Positions 35,632 through 45,168 of a DNA stretch of 64,000 nt are shown here, one piece after another (positions within the stretch are counted from its first letter, which is position 1; each line of letters starts with the position of its first letter). The stretch spans positions 178,703 through 242,702 of the forward strand of contig FNCM01000004.1 in assembly GCA_900100835.1 (NCBI GenBank), in the 5' to 3' direction. The position numbers and the translations under genes were made by a program. Origin of the DNA: Selenomonas sp. WCT3. Its GTDB lineage: Bacteria; Bacillota; Negativicutes; Selenomonadales; Selenomonadaceae. The notes below the pieces were generated by a model that did not search any database, had not been told where the DNA came from, and worked only from the letters and a program-made list of their open reading frames with translations.

Positions 35632-37074
35632 ATGAAATCCATATTGGTAACCAGTACGCCTGAGGAAAATCGGGTGGCAATGATAGAGGATGGTGTGCTT
35701 GAGACCATAGAGATGGAGCGCTCATCCCACTCACATCTGGTGGGCAACATCTACAAGGGACAGATACAGAATGTCCTGCCGGGAATGCAGGCGGCTTTTG
35801 TGGATATTGGAACGGAGAAAAACGCCTTTCTCTATATCGGCGATGGCATGCCCCAGGATATGGTAAAGGCGCTGCCGAAAGCCCAGCATATCCACATTGG
35901 CCAGCGATTGCCGGTGCAAATCATAAAAGATGCGATTGGCACCAAGGGGCCGCGGGCTACTACCCACATTTCCTTACCGGGGCGCAATGTGGTCTTGATG
36001 CCCACTGCCGCTTATATTGGGATGTCAAGGCGGATTGAAGATGAGGAGGAACGGAATCGTCTTCATGAGATTGCCAGCCAGATATGCCCGGAAGGAATGG
36101 GGCTTATCATTCGGACGGCAGCTGCTGGCCAGAGCGAAGCGGTGCTCAAAGCAGACGTGGATTATCTGGTGAAACTTTGGCAGTCCATCATGGCGCGGTT
36201 CAAGCTCAAGAGTAAGGGAACGAATCTCTTGTTTCGGGATGCGGACCTCATCATCCGGATTGTTCGGGATTCGCTGACTGAGGAAATCGATGAGATGGTC
36301 ATCGATGACCACGAGGTTTGGCAGCGGGTTAGGGAATTGGTACAGTTCCTGTCGCCGGAGCTGCTGGATCGGGTAAAATTCTATGAAGGCAAAGAGCCCT
36401 TATTCCGCAAATACGGCATTGAAGAGGAGCTGGAAAAGCTAGGAGCCCGGGAGGTAGAACTAAAATCTGGTGGATTCCTCGTCATCGATAAGACGGAGGC
36501 TTTGACGGTCATTGATGTCAACACCGGAAAATACGTGGGCAAATCCAATCTGGGGGATACGGTGTACCAGACGAATCTAGAGGCGGCCAGGGAAATCCTG
36601 CGTCAATTACGCCTGCGTGATATCGGCGGTATCATCGTTGTTGATTTCATCGACATGGAGAAAGAAGAGCAGAAGGAACACCTGCTGAACTTCATGCGGG
36701 AAAATGTCAAACACGATCGCACCAAGACGAATATCGTGGATATTACCAGTTTGGGACTTGTGGAAATCACCCGCAAAAAATCCCGCCAGAATCTCGACAG
36801 CATTATCTACAGTGAATGTCCAGTCTGTCATGGCCGCGGACGGGTAGAATCCCCGGAGACGGTCAGCATTCGCATTGCCACCGCCATACGCCGCATGGAA
36901 CATTCATCTCATGCCAGTGAAGGCTATGAGATTGAAGTCCATGAAACCGTAGCCGAGGAGCTGCGCCAGAATCAACTGATGATGAATCTGGCTGCTGAGT
37001 TCGGGACGGATATTAAAGTGACGGTGAAGTCAGGAATGCACCCGGAGAATTATTCCATTTTGCAGCAAAATTAA
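35632..37074 (+). CDS. rng: Ribonuclease G (Rne/Rng family)
   Basis: A 480-residue RNase E/G catalytic-type protein. The S1 domain is near 35-125, with the split N-terminal signature VGNIYKGQIQNVLPGMQAAF, and the DNase-like core follows, with DVNTGKYVG in the metal site. The zinc-link cysteines are C396 and C399 in CPVCHG. It processes 16S rRNA 5' ends and other RNAs. It lacks the long C-terminal scaffold of RNase E. It is 36 bases after the radical SAM gene, probably co-transcribed. Confidence 0.93.
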   Translation: MKSILVTSTPEENRVAMIEDGVLETIEMERSSHSHLVGNIYKGQIQNVLPGMQAAFVDIGTEKNAFLYIGDGMPQDMVKALPKAQHIHIGQRLPVQIIKDAIGTKGPRATTHISLPGRNVVLMPTAAYIGMSRRIEDEEERNRLHEIASQICPEGMGLIIRTAAAGQSEAVLKADVDYLVKLWQSIMARFKLKSKGTNLLFRDADLIIRIVRDSLTEEIDEMVIDDHEVWQRVRELVQFLSPELLDRVKFYEGKEPLFRKYGIEEELEKLGAREVELKSGGFLVIDKTEALTVIDVNTGKYVGKSNLGDTVYQTNLEAAREILRQLRLRDIGGIIVVDFIDMEKEEQKEHLLNFMRENVKHDRTKTNIVDITSLGLVEITRKKSRQNLDSIIYSECPVCHGRGRVESPETVSIRIATAIRRMEHSSHASEGYEIEVHETVAEELRQNQLMMNLAAEFGTDIKVTVKSGMHPENYSILQQN

Positions 37075-37090
37075 CAATCCGATAAAGTAT

Positions 37091-37140
37091 AAAGCGTCTT
37101 CATGAGGACAAATGTCTGTTATGAGGGCGCTTTATTTATG
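37091..37140 (+). terminator. Terminator-like hairpin after rng
   Basis: A 13-bp stem with two G-U pairs (37091-37103 with 37121-37133) and an inner small hairpin in the loop, followed by an AT-rich tract. Confidence 0.6.
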
Positions 37141-37173
37141 TATACAGTACACATTGCGGAGTTATGTATACAG
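37136..37173 (+). repeat. Direct repeat of a 12-bp element upstream of the symporter promoter
   Basis: TTATGTATACAG occurs exactly at 37136-37147 and 37162-37173, 26 bp apart (about 2.5 helical turns). Each copy contains the palindrome GTATAC. The second copy ends five bases before the -35 box at 37178, a usual activator or repressor position. A binding site is inferred; no regulator gene is adjacent. Confidence 0.5.
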
Positions 37174-37177
37174 ATTG

Positions 37178-37206
37178 TAGACGTGTCTGAAAATTTAAAG
37201 TATAAT
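37178..37206 (+). promoter_or_regulatory. Promoter of the dicarboxylate/amino-acid symporter
   Basis: TAGACG (37178-37183), 17-base spacer, perfect TATAAT (37201-37206). The weak -35 suggests an activator, in line with the adjacent repeats. Confidence 0.6.
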
Positions 37207-37266
37207 ATATGTAAACGAGGGATACCGTAATTATTATTAAAATTTATTAAAAAAGGAGTGATTGTT

Positions 37267-38472
37267 ATGAACCTCTCAATCAAGATCTTTATTGCACTGA
37301 TCCTCTCCGTTGTTGTGGGGCTTATAGCTGGTGAACCGGCACTGCCGTTCATCAACTGGTGGATTGCCCCGATTGGCACCATTTTCATCAATCTCATCAA
37401 GATGATGATCGTACCGGTGGTATTCTTCTCCCTCGTAGTCGGTATGACCAGTCTTGGCGATACGAAGAAACTGGGACGCATTGGCTTAAAAACCATTGTC
37501 CTGTATCTGTTTACGACGGCAATTGCCATCGTCATCGGCTTTGGCATTGCTGGCCTTATCCATCCGGGCGTTGGCCTGCAGATTGCCAGTGATGCAGCGG
37601 TGAAGGTAAAAGAAGCACCTTCTATCATGCAGGTATTCGTGGCAATGGTTCCGGCAAATCCGATTGAGGCCATGGCCAAAGCGCAGATTTTGCCAGTTAT
37701 CATCTTCTCGTTGTTTGTAGGTGTCGGCATCCTTCAGGTAGGCGGCGAGCGGGCGGAACTTCTCGTCAAATTCTTTGATGCTGCTGCGGAAGTATCCTAT
37801 AAAATCATTGGTATCGTTATGAGCTTTGCTCCTTATGGTGTATTTGCGCTCCTGCTGCCGGTCGTTGCTAAGAACGGCCCGAAAGTTCTGCTGCCTTTGA
37901 TGTCGGTCATTGCCTGCGTAGCTGTTGGCTGTGCAATCCATGCAGTGGCAGTATATTCTACGCTGGCAAAACTCTGGGGTGGTCATACGCCGATGCAGTT
38001 CTTCCGTGGTATGAGTGAGCAGATGCTCATCGCGTTCACGACTTGCTCTAGTGCAGCTTCCCTGCCGGTCAATATGAAGAACTGCCAGGAGAAACTTGGT
38101 GTATCGCGTGAGGTTTCCTCTTTCGTACTGCCACTTGGCGCAACCATCAATATGGATGGTACAGCACTTTATATGGGTGTCTGCACGCTGTTCATTGCCA
38201 ACGTCTTTGGCGTTGACCTGACCATGGGACAGATGATGATGGTTATCCTGACTGGTACGTTGGCATCCATTGGTACGGCAGGTGTACCGGGCGCTGGCCT
38301 TATCATGCTGGCTATGGTACTGCAGGCTGTTGGCCTTCCCATCGAGGGACTGGCACTTGTCGCTGGTATCGACCGTGTCCTCGACATGTTCCGTACCTGC
38401 CTGAATATCACGGGTGATGGTGCCGTGACCATTGTCATGGACCAGGAAGAGAAAAAACACGCTGCGGCATAA
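37267..38472 (+). CDS. Dicarboxylate/amino acid:cation symporter (DAACS family)
   Basis: A 401-residue transporter of the GltP/DctA type. It has eight membrane helices plus re-entrant loops. Signatures are the serine-rich TTCSSAASLPVNM loop, LPLGATINMDGTALY and a late DRVLDMFRTCLNITGD. It would import aspartate, glutamate, serine or C4-dicarboxylates with Na+ or H+. The start at 37267 follows AAGGAG; 37258 is an upstream in-frame alternative. It stands alone between two terminators. Confidence 0.9.
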   Translation: MNLSIKIFIALILSVVVGLIAGEPALPFINWWIAPIGTIFINLIKMMIVPVVFFSLVVGMTSLGDTKKLGRIGLKTIVLYLFTTAIAIVIGFGIAGLIHPGVGLQIASDAAVKVKEAPSIMQVFVAMVPANPIEAMAKAQILPVIIFSLFVGVGILQVGGERAELLVKFFDAAAEVSYKIIGIVMSFAPYGVFALLLPVVAKNGPKVLLPLMSVIACVAVGCAIHAVAVYSTLAKLWGGHTPMQFFRGMSEQMLIAFTTCSSAASLPVNMKNCQEKLGVSREVSSFVLPLGATINMDGTALYMGVCTLFIANVFGVDLTMGQMMMVILTGTLASIGTAGVPGAGLIMLAMVLQAVGLPIEGLALVAGIDRVLDMFRTCLNITGDGAVTIVMDQEEKKHAAA

Positions 38473-38492
38473 AGGTTAAAATATCGCAAAAA

Positions 38493-38540
38493 AAATACCG
38501 GGAAATTGCAATTTATGGATTGCGTTTCCCGGTATTTCTA
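38493..38540. terminator. Terminator between the symporter and rpsB
   Basis: A perfect 13-bp stem AAATACCGGGAAA/TTTCCCGGTATTT (38493-38505, 38525-38537) with an A-run before it and a short inner hairpin in the loop. The rpsB -35 region overlaps its 3' half. Confidence 0.75.
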
Positions 38541-38549
38541 TGCTATAAT
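38520..38549 (+). promoter_or_regulatory. rpsB promoter
   Basis: TTGCGT (38520-38525), 18-base spacer, TATAAT (38544-38549). It leaves a leader of about 100 bases before rpsB, with a CCCC/GGGG hairpin at about 38599-38611 that might serve S2 feedback control; the latter is inference. Confidence 0.55.
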
Positions 38550-38658
38550 ACTTGACGGTGTAATAAAAAGCATGAGTATCCGATATCTGCCCTGTGCCCC
38601 GGTATGGGGTGGTGCAGAAGATGAGGAGCTCAGAAGAAAAAACAGGAGGTGCACCAAC

Positions 38659-39378
38659 ATGGCAGTTATTTCCATGAAACAGTTACTTGAAGCAGGTGTC
38701 CACTTCGGACATCAGACCCGCCGTTGGAACCCGAAGATGGCTAAATACATCTTCACGGAGCGCAATGGCATCTACATCATCGACCTGCAGAAGACCGTCA
38801 AGAAAGTTGACGAGGCTTATGCATTCCTTCGCAGCGTTGCTGAAGAAGGCAAGAGCATTCTCTTCGTTGGTACGAAGAAACAGGCACAGGAAGCTATCAA
38901 AGAAGAGGCTCTGCGTGCTAACATGTTCTACATCAACGAGCGTTGGCTCGGTGGTATGATGACGAACTTCCAGACGATCCAGAAGCGCGTTGCTCGCCTG
39001 AAAGAGCTCGAGGCTATGGAAGCTGATGGCACGTTCGAAGTCCTCACGAAGAAAGAGGTTCAGGGGCTCCGTCATGAGATGGAGAAACTCGAGAAGTACC
39101 TCGGCGGTATCAAAGAAATGAACAAGCTTCCGGGCGCACTGTTCATCGTTGATCCGCGCAAAGAGCGCATTGCTGTTGCTGAGGCACGCAAACTCAACAT
39201 TCCTATCGTTGCTATCGTTGATACGAACTGCGATCCGGACGAGATCGATTATGTCATTCCGGGCAATGATGATGCTATCCGTGCCGTCAAACTGCTGACG
39301 GGCCGTATGGCTGATGCTGTCCTCGAAGGCCGTCAGGGCCAGGATGGCGAGGCAGCTGATACGAAAGCTGCTGAGTAA
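38659..39378 (+). CDS. rpsB: Small ribosomal subunit protein uS2
   Basis: A 239-residue S2. Upstream in-frame codons reach back to 38506, but the ATG at 38659 follows AGGAGGTGC and starts the universal [19 protein letters not shown]. Codon use is strongly biased (for example GAG, CTC, ACG), as expected for a highly expressed gene. A hairpin separates it from tsf. Confidence 0.97.
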   Translation: MAVISMKQLLEAGVHFGHQTRRWNPKMAKYIFTERNGIYIIDLQKTVKKVDEAYAFLRSVAEEGKSILFVGTKKQAQEAIKEEALRANMFYINERWLGGMMTNFQTIQKRVARLKELEAMEADGTFEVLTKKEVQGLRHEMEKLEKYLGGIKEMNKLPGALFIVDPRKERIAVAEARKLNIPIVAIVDTNCDPDEIDYVIPGNDDAIRAVKLLTGRMADAVLEGRQGQDGEAADTKAAE

Positions 39379-39402
39379 TAGTACTCACACAAGAAAGTCA
39401 TG

Positions 39403-39436
39403 ACGGGGTAAGGGAATAATTATCCCTTACCCCGTT
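39403..39436 (+). terminator. Hairpin between rpsB and tsf
   Basis: A long stem ACGGGGTAAGGGA/TCCCTTACCCCGT (39403-39415, 39423-39435) with a mixed T/A tail. The rpsB-tsf gap often carries an attenuator, and this could be one; partial read-through would supply tsf. Confidence 0.65.
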
Positions 39437-39479
39437 ATTTATTATGAAAATCAAAACGATTTTTAGGAGGAAGAAGTAA

Positions 39480-40346
39480 ATGGCAATTACTGCTGCACTG
39501 GTAAAAGAGCTGCGCGAAAAGACGGGCGCAGGCATGATGGACTGCAAAAAAGCACTGACGGCTGTCGATGGTGACATGGAAAAAGCAATCGATTTCCTGC
39601 GCGAGAAGGGCATCGCTAAAGCTGAGAAAAAAGCTGGCCGTGTTGCTGCTGAGGGTGCAGTTGCTGCTTACGTCAGCGACGATGCAAAAGTTGGTGTTGT
39701 TGTTGAAATCAACTGCGAGACGGACTTCGCTGCTGGCAATGACCAGTTCAAAGAGCTGACGGCTAAAATCGCTAAGCACATCGCTGACACGAAACCGGCT
39801 GACCTCGATGCACTCAATGACAGCGTTATCGATGGCAAAAAAGTTTCCGACCTCATTACGGAAGCTACGGCAACGATTGGTGAGAAAATCTCCCTGCGCC
39901 GTTTCGCTTGCTATGAGTCCGCTGGCCGCGTTGCTACCTACATCCACATGGGCGGCAAGATCGGTGTCCTCGTTGACATGACGGCTGGTGACGAGGCTCT
40001 GGGCAAAGATGTTGCTATGCAGATTGCTGCTGCTGCTCCGACGGCTATTGACCGTGCTGGCGTTGACGCTGCTGACCTCGAGCATGAGAAGGAAGTTCTC
40101 CGCAAACAGGCTGAGGAAGAGGGCAAACCGGCTAACATCATCGAGCGTATGGTAGAAGGCCGTATCAACAAATTCTACAAAGAAGTTTGCCTCAACGAGC
40201 AGATTTTCGTTAAAGATTCCGAGAAGACGGTTGCTGACGTTCTCGGCGATGTCAAAGTTACGGCATTCACGCGCTTCCAGCTCGGCGAAGGTATCGAGAA
40301 GAAAGAAGAAAACTTCGCTGCTGAAGTTGCTGCACAGATGAAATAA
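39480..40346 (+). CDS. tsf: Translation elongation factor Ts
   Basis: A 288-residue EF-Ts with N-terminal UBA-like region ([20 protein letters not shown]) and the core TDFAAGN. It exchanges GDP on EF-Tu. AGGAGG precedes the ATG. Codon bias is strong, as in rpsB. Confidence 0.97.
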   Translation: MAITAALVKELREKTGAGMMDCKKALTAVDGDMEKAIDFLREKGIAKAEKKAGRVAAEGAVAAYVSDDAKVGVVVEINCETDFAAGNDQFKELTAKIAKHIADTKPADLDALNDSVIDGKKVSDLITEATATIGEKISLRRFACYESAGRVATYIHMGGKIGVLVDMTAGDEALGKDVAMQIAAAAPTAIDRAGVDAADLEHEKEVLRKQAEEEGKPANIIERMVEGRINKFYKEVCLNEQIFVKDSEKTVADVLGDVKVTAFTRFQLGEGIEKKEENFAAEVAAQMK

Positions 40347-40360
40347 GATTTTTCAAAAGG

Positions 40361-40394
40361 TCCGTTGACTCAAGATGAGTCAACGGATTTTTTT
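40361..40394 (+). terminator. Rho-independent terminator after tsf
   Basis: A perfect 12-bp stem (40361-40372 with 40376-40387), three-base loop, then seven T. Confidence 0.93.
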
Positions 40395-40444
40395 GATTTA
40401 TCCCATAGATGTGCCGATGAAACGAGGAAATAGCCTTGGAAGCG

Positions 40445-41254
<810 letters not shown>

Positions 41255-41255
<1 letters not shown>

Positions 41256-41812
41256 TGATTAAAGACATCCTTGCTTCCCATGAGGAACGCATGCAGAAAT
41301 CCATTGAGGCCCTGAAGCGTGAGTTCGCATCCCTGCGTGCTGGTCGGGCTACGCCGGCTCTGCTGGATAAGGTAATGGTTGATTATTATGGTTCACCGAC
41401 GCCGGTTAACCAGATTGCCAAAGTTGCTGTTCCAGAGCCGCGCATGATTTTGATTCAGCCCTATGAGAAATCCATGCTCCATGAGATTGAGGTTGCCATC
41501 ATGAAGTCGGACCTCGGACTTTCCCCGAACTCGGATGGCACGGCAATCCGCCTGGCTATTCCGGCTCTGACCCAGGAGCGCCGCCAGGAAATCGTAAAAC
41601 AGGTCAACAAAAAGGCCGAGGAGGCAAAAGTGGCGATCCGCAATGTTCGCCGTGACGGCAATGATGCGGTGAAGAAACTCGAAAAGGCTAAGGAAATCAC
41701 GGAGGACGAGTCCAAACGTGGTCAGGAAAGTGTCCAGAAGCTGGTAGATAAGTATATCAAGCTGGTTGATACGACGAAGGAAGCCAAAGAGAAAGAGGTC
41801 ATGGAAGTCTGA
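41255..41812 (+). CDS. frr: Ribosome recycling factor
   Basis: A 185-residue RRF with the three-helix pattern: MQKSIEALKREFASLRAGRA at the start and RNVRRDGNDAVKKLEK near the end. It splits post-termination ribosomes with EF-G. One-base overlap with pyrH. Confidence 0.97.
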
Positions 41813-41813
41813 T

Positions 41814-42032
41814 ATGGCTCATGACGTAGTTGGCCGTCCCTGGGAGGAAGCAAAAGCATTGCTGGAATCGGCAGGGATTGGGTTTCAGACGGAAATATCG
41901 CGCCCTTCGCGTGATTTTTTCAAGACAGACAGCAACTGTCTTTATGTCGTTCGCGAACGTAGAATCGCCGACGGCACTCTGCTGATTACGCTGGTTGCGA
42001 AGCAGAAGAAACTCGAGAAGGAGGTGTTCTGA
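41814..42032 (+). CDS. Small uncharacterised protein with PASTA-like pattern
   Basis: A 72-residue product starting at ATG 41814, one base after the frr stop, and ending one base before the ferredoxin start, so it is tightly packed. The sequence VVGRPWEEAKALLESAG is reminiscent of a PASTA repeat (V-G, then A, L, G spacing), and the protein ends in a Lys-rich tail. I cannot confirm a PASTA fold and there is no kinase or membrane part. A ribosome site is weak, so coupling to frr translation is likely. Function unknown. Confidence 0.6.
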   Translation: MAHDVVGRPWEEAKALLESAGIGFQTEISRPSRDFFKTDSNCLYVVRERRIADGTLLITLVAKQKKLEKEVF

Positions 42033-42033
42033 C

Positions 42034-42204
42034 ATGGCTTACAAAATCAATGATGACTGCATTTCTTGCGGTTCCTGTGCTGCTACTTGCCCGGTTGAGG
42101 CAATCAGCGAAGGTGCTGAGCATTATGAAATTGATGCAGACAAATGCGTAGAGTGCGGCGCTTGCGCTGCTGGCTGCCCGGTATCTGCTATCGAGGCTCC
42201 CTGA
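42034..42204 (+). CDS. 2[4Fe-4S] ferredoxin
   Basis: A 56-residue clostridial-type ferredoxin with two CxxCxxCxxxC motifs: C9, C12, C15, C19 and C38, C41, C44, C48. It carries electrons for anaerobic metabolism. The start at 42034 follows GAGAAGGAGG; an upstream start at 41995 would fall in the preceding gene. Its place after frr is unusual but seems to be part of the operon. Confidence 0.95.
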   Translation: MAYKINDDCISCGSCAATCPVEAISEGAEHYEIDADKCVECGACAAGCPVSAIEAP

Positions 42205-42212
42205 CGCATGAG

Positions 42213-42228
42213 GGAATCCTAGGATTCC
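42213..42228. repeat. Perfect 16-bp palindrome after the ferredoxin gene
   Basis: GGAATCCTAGGATTCC reads the same on both strands. It sits directly before a terminator. It could be a dimer-protein site or part of the RNA fold at the transcript end. Confidence 0.5.
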
Positions 42229-42233
42229 TTTGG

Positions 42234-42280
42234 GAACAGGCCCCTCTTACGGCTTGACGGAAGAGGGGCTTGTTCTTGTA
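42234..42280 (+). terminator. Terminator after the ferredoxin gene
   Basis: A 15-bp stem with one mismatch/wobble (42234-42248 with 42261-42275), 12-base loop and T-rich tail. Confidence 0.8.
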
Positions 42281-42297
42281 TTATTGAAGCATACAAT
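42270..42297 (+). promoter_or_regulatory. Possible uppS promoter
   Basis: TTGTTC (42270-42275), 16-base spacer, TACAAT (42292-42297), 25 bases before the uppS start. The -35 overlaps the preceding terminator's 3' arm. Confidence 0.4.
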
Positions 42298-42321
42298 ATC
42301 CTGTAAACGAGGGATTTCGAT

Positions 42322-43140
42322 ATGATTAAGAAGATTTTAGGCAGCATTGGCAAATCGGTGGTGTCAGGTGGAAATTTTGAGATTCCGGAGCACGATTCGC
42401 CGCTTTTTGCTAAAATTGACTGGGAGAAACTGCCTCGTCATGTAGCAATTATCATGGATGGCAATGGGCGCTGGGCGAAGGGCCAGGGAATGATTCGCAC
42501 GGCTGGTCATACCGCTGGTGTCAAGACGCTCAAGAACATTTTAAAAACGGCAATCGGCTTAAAACTCGATGCGCTTACGGTTTATGCCTTTTCGACGGAG
42601 AACTGGAAGCGCCCTCATGCGGAAGTGGATTTCTTGATGAATCTCTTCTCGGAATATCTGAAGAAAGAAGTTCAGGAAATGCACGAGGACAATGTGCAGA
42701 TTCATTTCATCGGGCGAATCGATGGGTTGCCAGAATCGCTGCAAAAGCAGATGCGGGATGCCGAAGAACTGATGAAGAATAATACCGGTGTTAAATTTAA
42801 CGTGGCGGCAAACTACGGTGGTCAGGATGAATTGATTCGTGCTGTGCAGACGGTGTCCAAGCGGGTTAATGCTGGGGAATTGTCCGTGGCGGATATTGAT
42901 TCCTCAGTGATTGAGGAGGCTCTGGACACGAAGGGGAATCTGCCCGTTGACCTGATGATTCGTACCAGTGGCGACCAGCGTTTGTCGAACTTTTTGCTTT
43001 GGCAGTCGGCTTATGCTGAATTTTGGTTTACGGATACGAATTGGCCGGATTTCACGCCGGAGTGTTTTGTCAAGGCCATGATTGATTATGCCGGCCGTGA
43101 CCGCCGATTTGGTGGACTTACGAAGGAAGAAAAAAAATAA
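42322..43140 (+). CDS. uppS: Undecaprenyl (isoprenyl) diphosphate synthase
   Basis: A 272-residue cis-prenyltransferase with IIMDGNGRWA, catalytic D46, and the late RTSGDQRLSNFLLWQ stretch. It makes the C55 lipid carrier used by MraY and MurG of the dcw cluster in this window. The first ~35 residues before the catalytic core exceed the shortest family members. GAGGGA ribosome site. Confidence 0.95.
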   Translation: MIKKILGSIGKSVVSGGNFEIPEHDSPLFAKIDWEKLPRHVAIIMDGNGRWAKGQGMIRTAGHTAGVKTLKNILKTAIGLKLDALTVYAFSTENWKRPHAEVDFLMNLFSEYLKKEVQEMHEDNVQIHFIGRIDGLPESLQKQMRDAEELMKNNTGVKFNVAANYGGQDELIRAVQTVSKRVNAGELSVADIDSSVIEEALDTKGNLPVDLMIRTSGDQRLSNFLLWQSAYAEFWFTDTNWPDFTPECFVKAMIDYAGRDRRFGGLTKEEKK

Positions 43141-43154
43141 TAGGGGCGTTTTCA

Positions 43155-43982
43155 TTGATTACAAGAATTATTACGGGGATTATCGGGATTGCCTTGGCGG
43201 CTCTGGTAATCCAGACCGGCGGTATGTTGTTTGCCGGTTTTGCCTTGGTGCTGGCGCTGCTGGCATGGTTTGAGTATGTCCGGGCCTTTTCAGAGCGTGG
43301 CATGGGGTTGACCTTTGCCACGGGATTAGCTGGCATTACGCTGCTCTGGTATGCAGGCCGCTTTGGCAATGCCGAATTGATGATGGCAGCTAGTACGCTT
43401 ATCCTGTTGGTAATCCTCTTGGAAACGGTACTGCGCCATAGCGCAACCAGCATCATGGATGCGGTGACCTCCATCGCCGGGGTTTTTTATTTTGGTTTTC
43501 CTTTTGCCTATATGGTTATGCTGCGGGATATGCAGCCGGGGGTAACGATTTTTACGTCACTGGGGGCATTTGAGTTCGGTGCAGCCCTGATTTGGATTAT
43601 GTTTATCGGCACTTGGGCCAGTGATACCTTTGCGTATTTTACCGGTTCGGCAATTGGCCGGCATAAGCTCTGCCCCAGCATCAGCCCGAACAAGACGGTA
43701 GAGGGCTTCTTAGGCTCGGTAGTGGGCACGACGGCGTCCGTAGCTGGCCTGGGAATATTCTTTTCGTTGCCGGTCAAGGAGCTGGCGCTGTTGGGATTGG
43801 CAATTTCCATTCTGGCAACGCTGGGCGACTTGGTTGAGTCGGTGGCGAAGCGTTACACGGGCATCAAGGACTCGGGAAATATTATTCCGGGACATGGTGG
43901 CGTTTGGGACCGCTTTGACAGTGTCCTGTTTACAGCACCGTTGGTGTATTATTTTGTAAAATTCGTCGGATTGGCGATGTAA
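43155..43982 (+). CDS. cdsA: Phosphatidate cytidylyltransferase
   Basis: A 275-residue membrane protein with about eight helices and the C-terminal signature LGDLVESVAKR, KDSG and PGHGGVWDRFDS. It forms CDP-diacylglycerol for phospholipid synthesis. The start is a TTG 14 bases after the uppS stop, with only a weak AGGGGCG site. Confidence 0.93.
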   Translation: MITRIITGIIGIALAALVIQTGGMLFAGFALVLALLAWFEYVRAFSERGMGLTFATGLAGITLLWYAGRFGNAELMMAASTLILLVILLETVLRHSATSIMDAVTSIAGVFYFGFPFAYMVMLRDMQPGVTIFTSLGAFEFGAALIWIMFIGTWASDTFAYFTGSAIGRHKLCPSISPNKTVEGFLGSVVGTTASVAGLGIFFSLPVKELALLGLAISILATLGDLVESVAKRYTGIKDSGNIIPGHGGVWDRFDSVLFTAPLVYYFVKFVGLAM

Positions 43983-44004
43983 AAGGAAGTAAGGTGAAGC
44001 GGCG

Positions 44005-45153
44005 ATGAAAAATATAGCAGTATTGGGCTCTACGGGGTCTATCGGGACTCAGACTTTAGAGGTAGTACGCAGTCATCCGGATTTATTTCATATTTCGGTG
44101 CTGGCAGCTAATGCCAGTGATGAACTTTTGGAACAGCAGATTCGCGAGTTTGAACCGGAGCTGGCAGTTCTTTCGGATGAGGCTGCTTATAGCCGGCTGA
44201 AGAGCCGGTATAGTGGTCCCACAAAACTGGCGGGAGGCCGCCAGGCTTTTATCGATGCAGCTGCCGTGGATGAAGTCGATACGGTGGTTACGTCGATGAT
44301 GGGCTTTGCTGGTTTGGAACCAACGATGAAAGCTCTGGATGCCAAGAAAGACATTGCGTTGGCGAATAAGGAAACCTTGGTAGTGGCTGGTGAAATTGTA
44401 ACCCGCCGGGCTAGGGAGCAGGGCGTAGCGATTTTGCCGGTGGATAGTGAGCATTGTGCGTTTTTCCAGTGCTTGCAGGGAGAAAAGCTGGCCAGCATCG
44501 AAAAGCTTCTGCTGACTTGTTCGGGAGGGCCTTTCCGCGGGAAAAAACGCGAAGATTTGAAAGATGCGACGGTGGAGCAGGTACTAGCTCATCCGACCTG
44601 GAATATGGGCAAAAAGATTACCGTTGATTCGGCCTCGCTAGTCAATAAGGGGCTGGAAGTCATCGAGGCCAAATGGCTCTATGGCGTTCGCTATGACCAG
44701 ATTCAGGTAGTGGTGCACCCCCAGAGCATCGTTCATTCCATGGTACAGTTCCATGATGGTGCGGTTATTGCTCAATTGGGTTCCACGGATATGAAGCTGC
44801 CGATTCAGTATGCCCTTACCTATCCGGACCGTACGGATTCGGAATTTGAGCGCCTGGATTTCTGGAAGATGAAGGACTTAACCTTTTCTAGACCGGATAC
44901 GGATACCTTCAAGGGACTTAAATTTGCCTATGAGGCCGGTGAGATGGGGGGCAGCATGCCTTGCATTTTCAATGCGGCCAATGAGATTGCTGTTGGTGCC
45001 TTCTTGAAGGGGGGCATCAAGTTCCTCGATATTTATGACATTATCGAGCAGACGATGCTGAAACGTGAATGCATCATGGAACCGACGCTGGAGGAATTGT
45101 TTGAGGAGGATCGCTGGGCCCGCGACTTCGCGGCGTCCCTGCTGACGAAATAA
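44005..45153 (+). CDS. dxr: 1-deoxy-D-xylulose-5-phosphate reductoisomerase
   Basis: A 382-residue Dxr/IspC with NADPH motif GSTGSIG at 8-14, the LANKETLV and PVDSEHCAF stretches and the HPTWNMG-to-VHPQS catalytic region. It commits carbon to the MEP isoprenoid pathway that feeds UppS. ispG of the same pathway lies two genes on. Confidence 0.96.
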   Translation: MKNIAVLGSTGSIGTQTLEVVRSHPDLFHISVLAANASDELLEQQIREFEPELAVLSDEAAYSRLKSRYSGPTKLAGGRQAFIDAAAVDEVDTVVTSMMGFAGLEPTMKALDAKKDIALANKETLVVAGEIVTRRAREQGVAILPVDSEHCAFFQCLQGEKLASIEKLLLTCSGGPFRGKKREDLKDATVEQVLAHPTWNMGKKITVDSASLVNKGLEVIEAKWLYGVRYDQIQVVVHPQSIVHSMVQFHDGAVIAQLGSTDMKLPIQYALTYPDRTDSEFERLDFWKMKDLTFSRPDTDTFKGLKFAYEAGEMGGSMPCIFNAANEIAVGAFLKGGIKFLDIYDIIEQTMLKRECIMEPTLEELFEEDRWARDFAASLLTK

Positions 45154-45168
45154 CAGGCAGGTGTTTTT

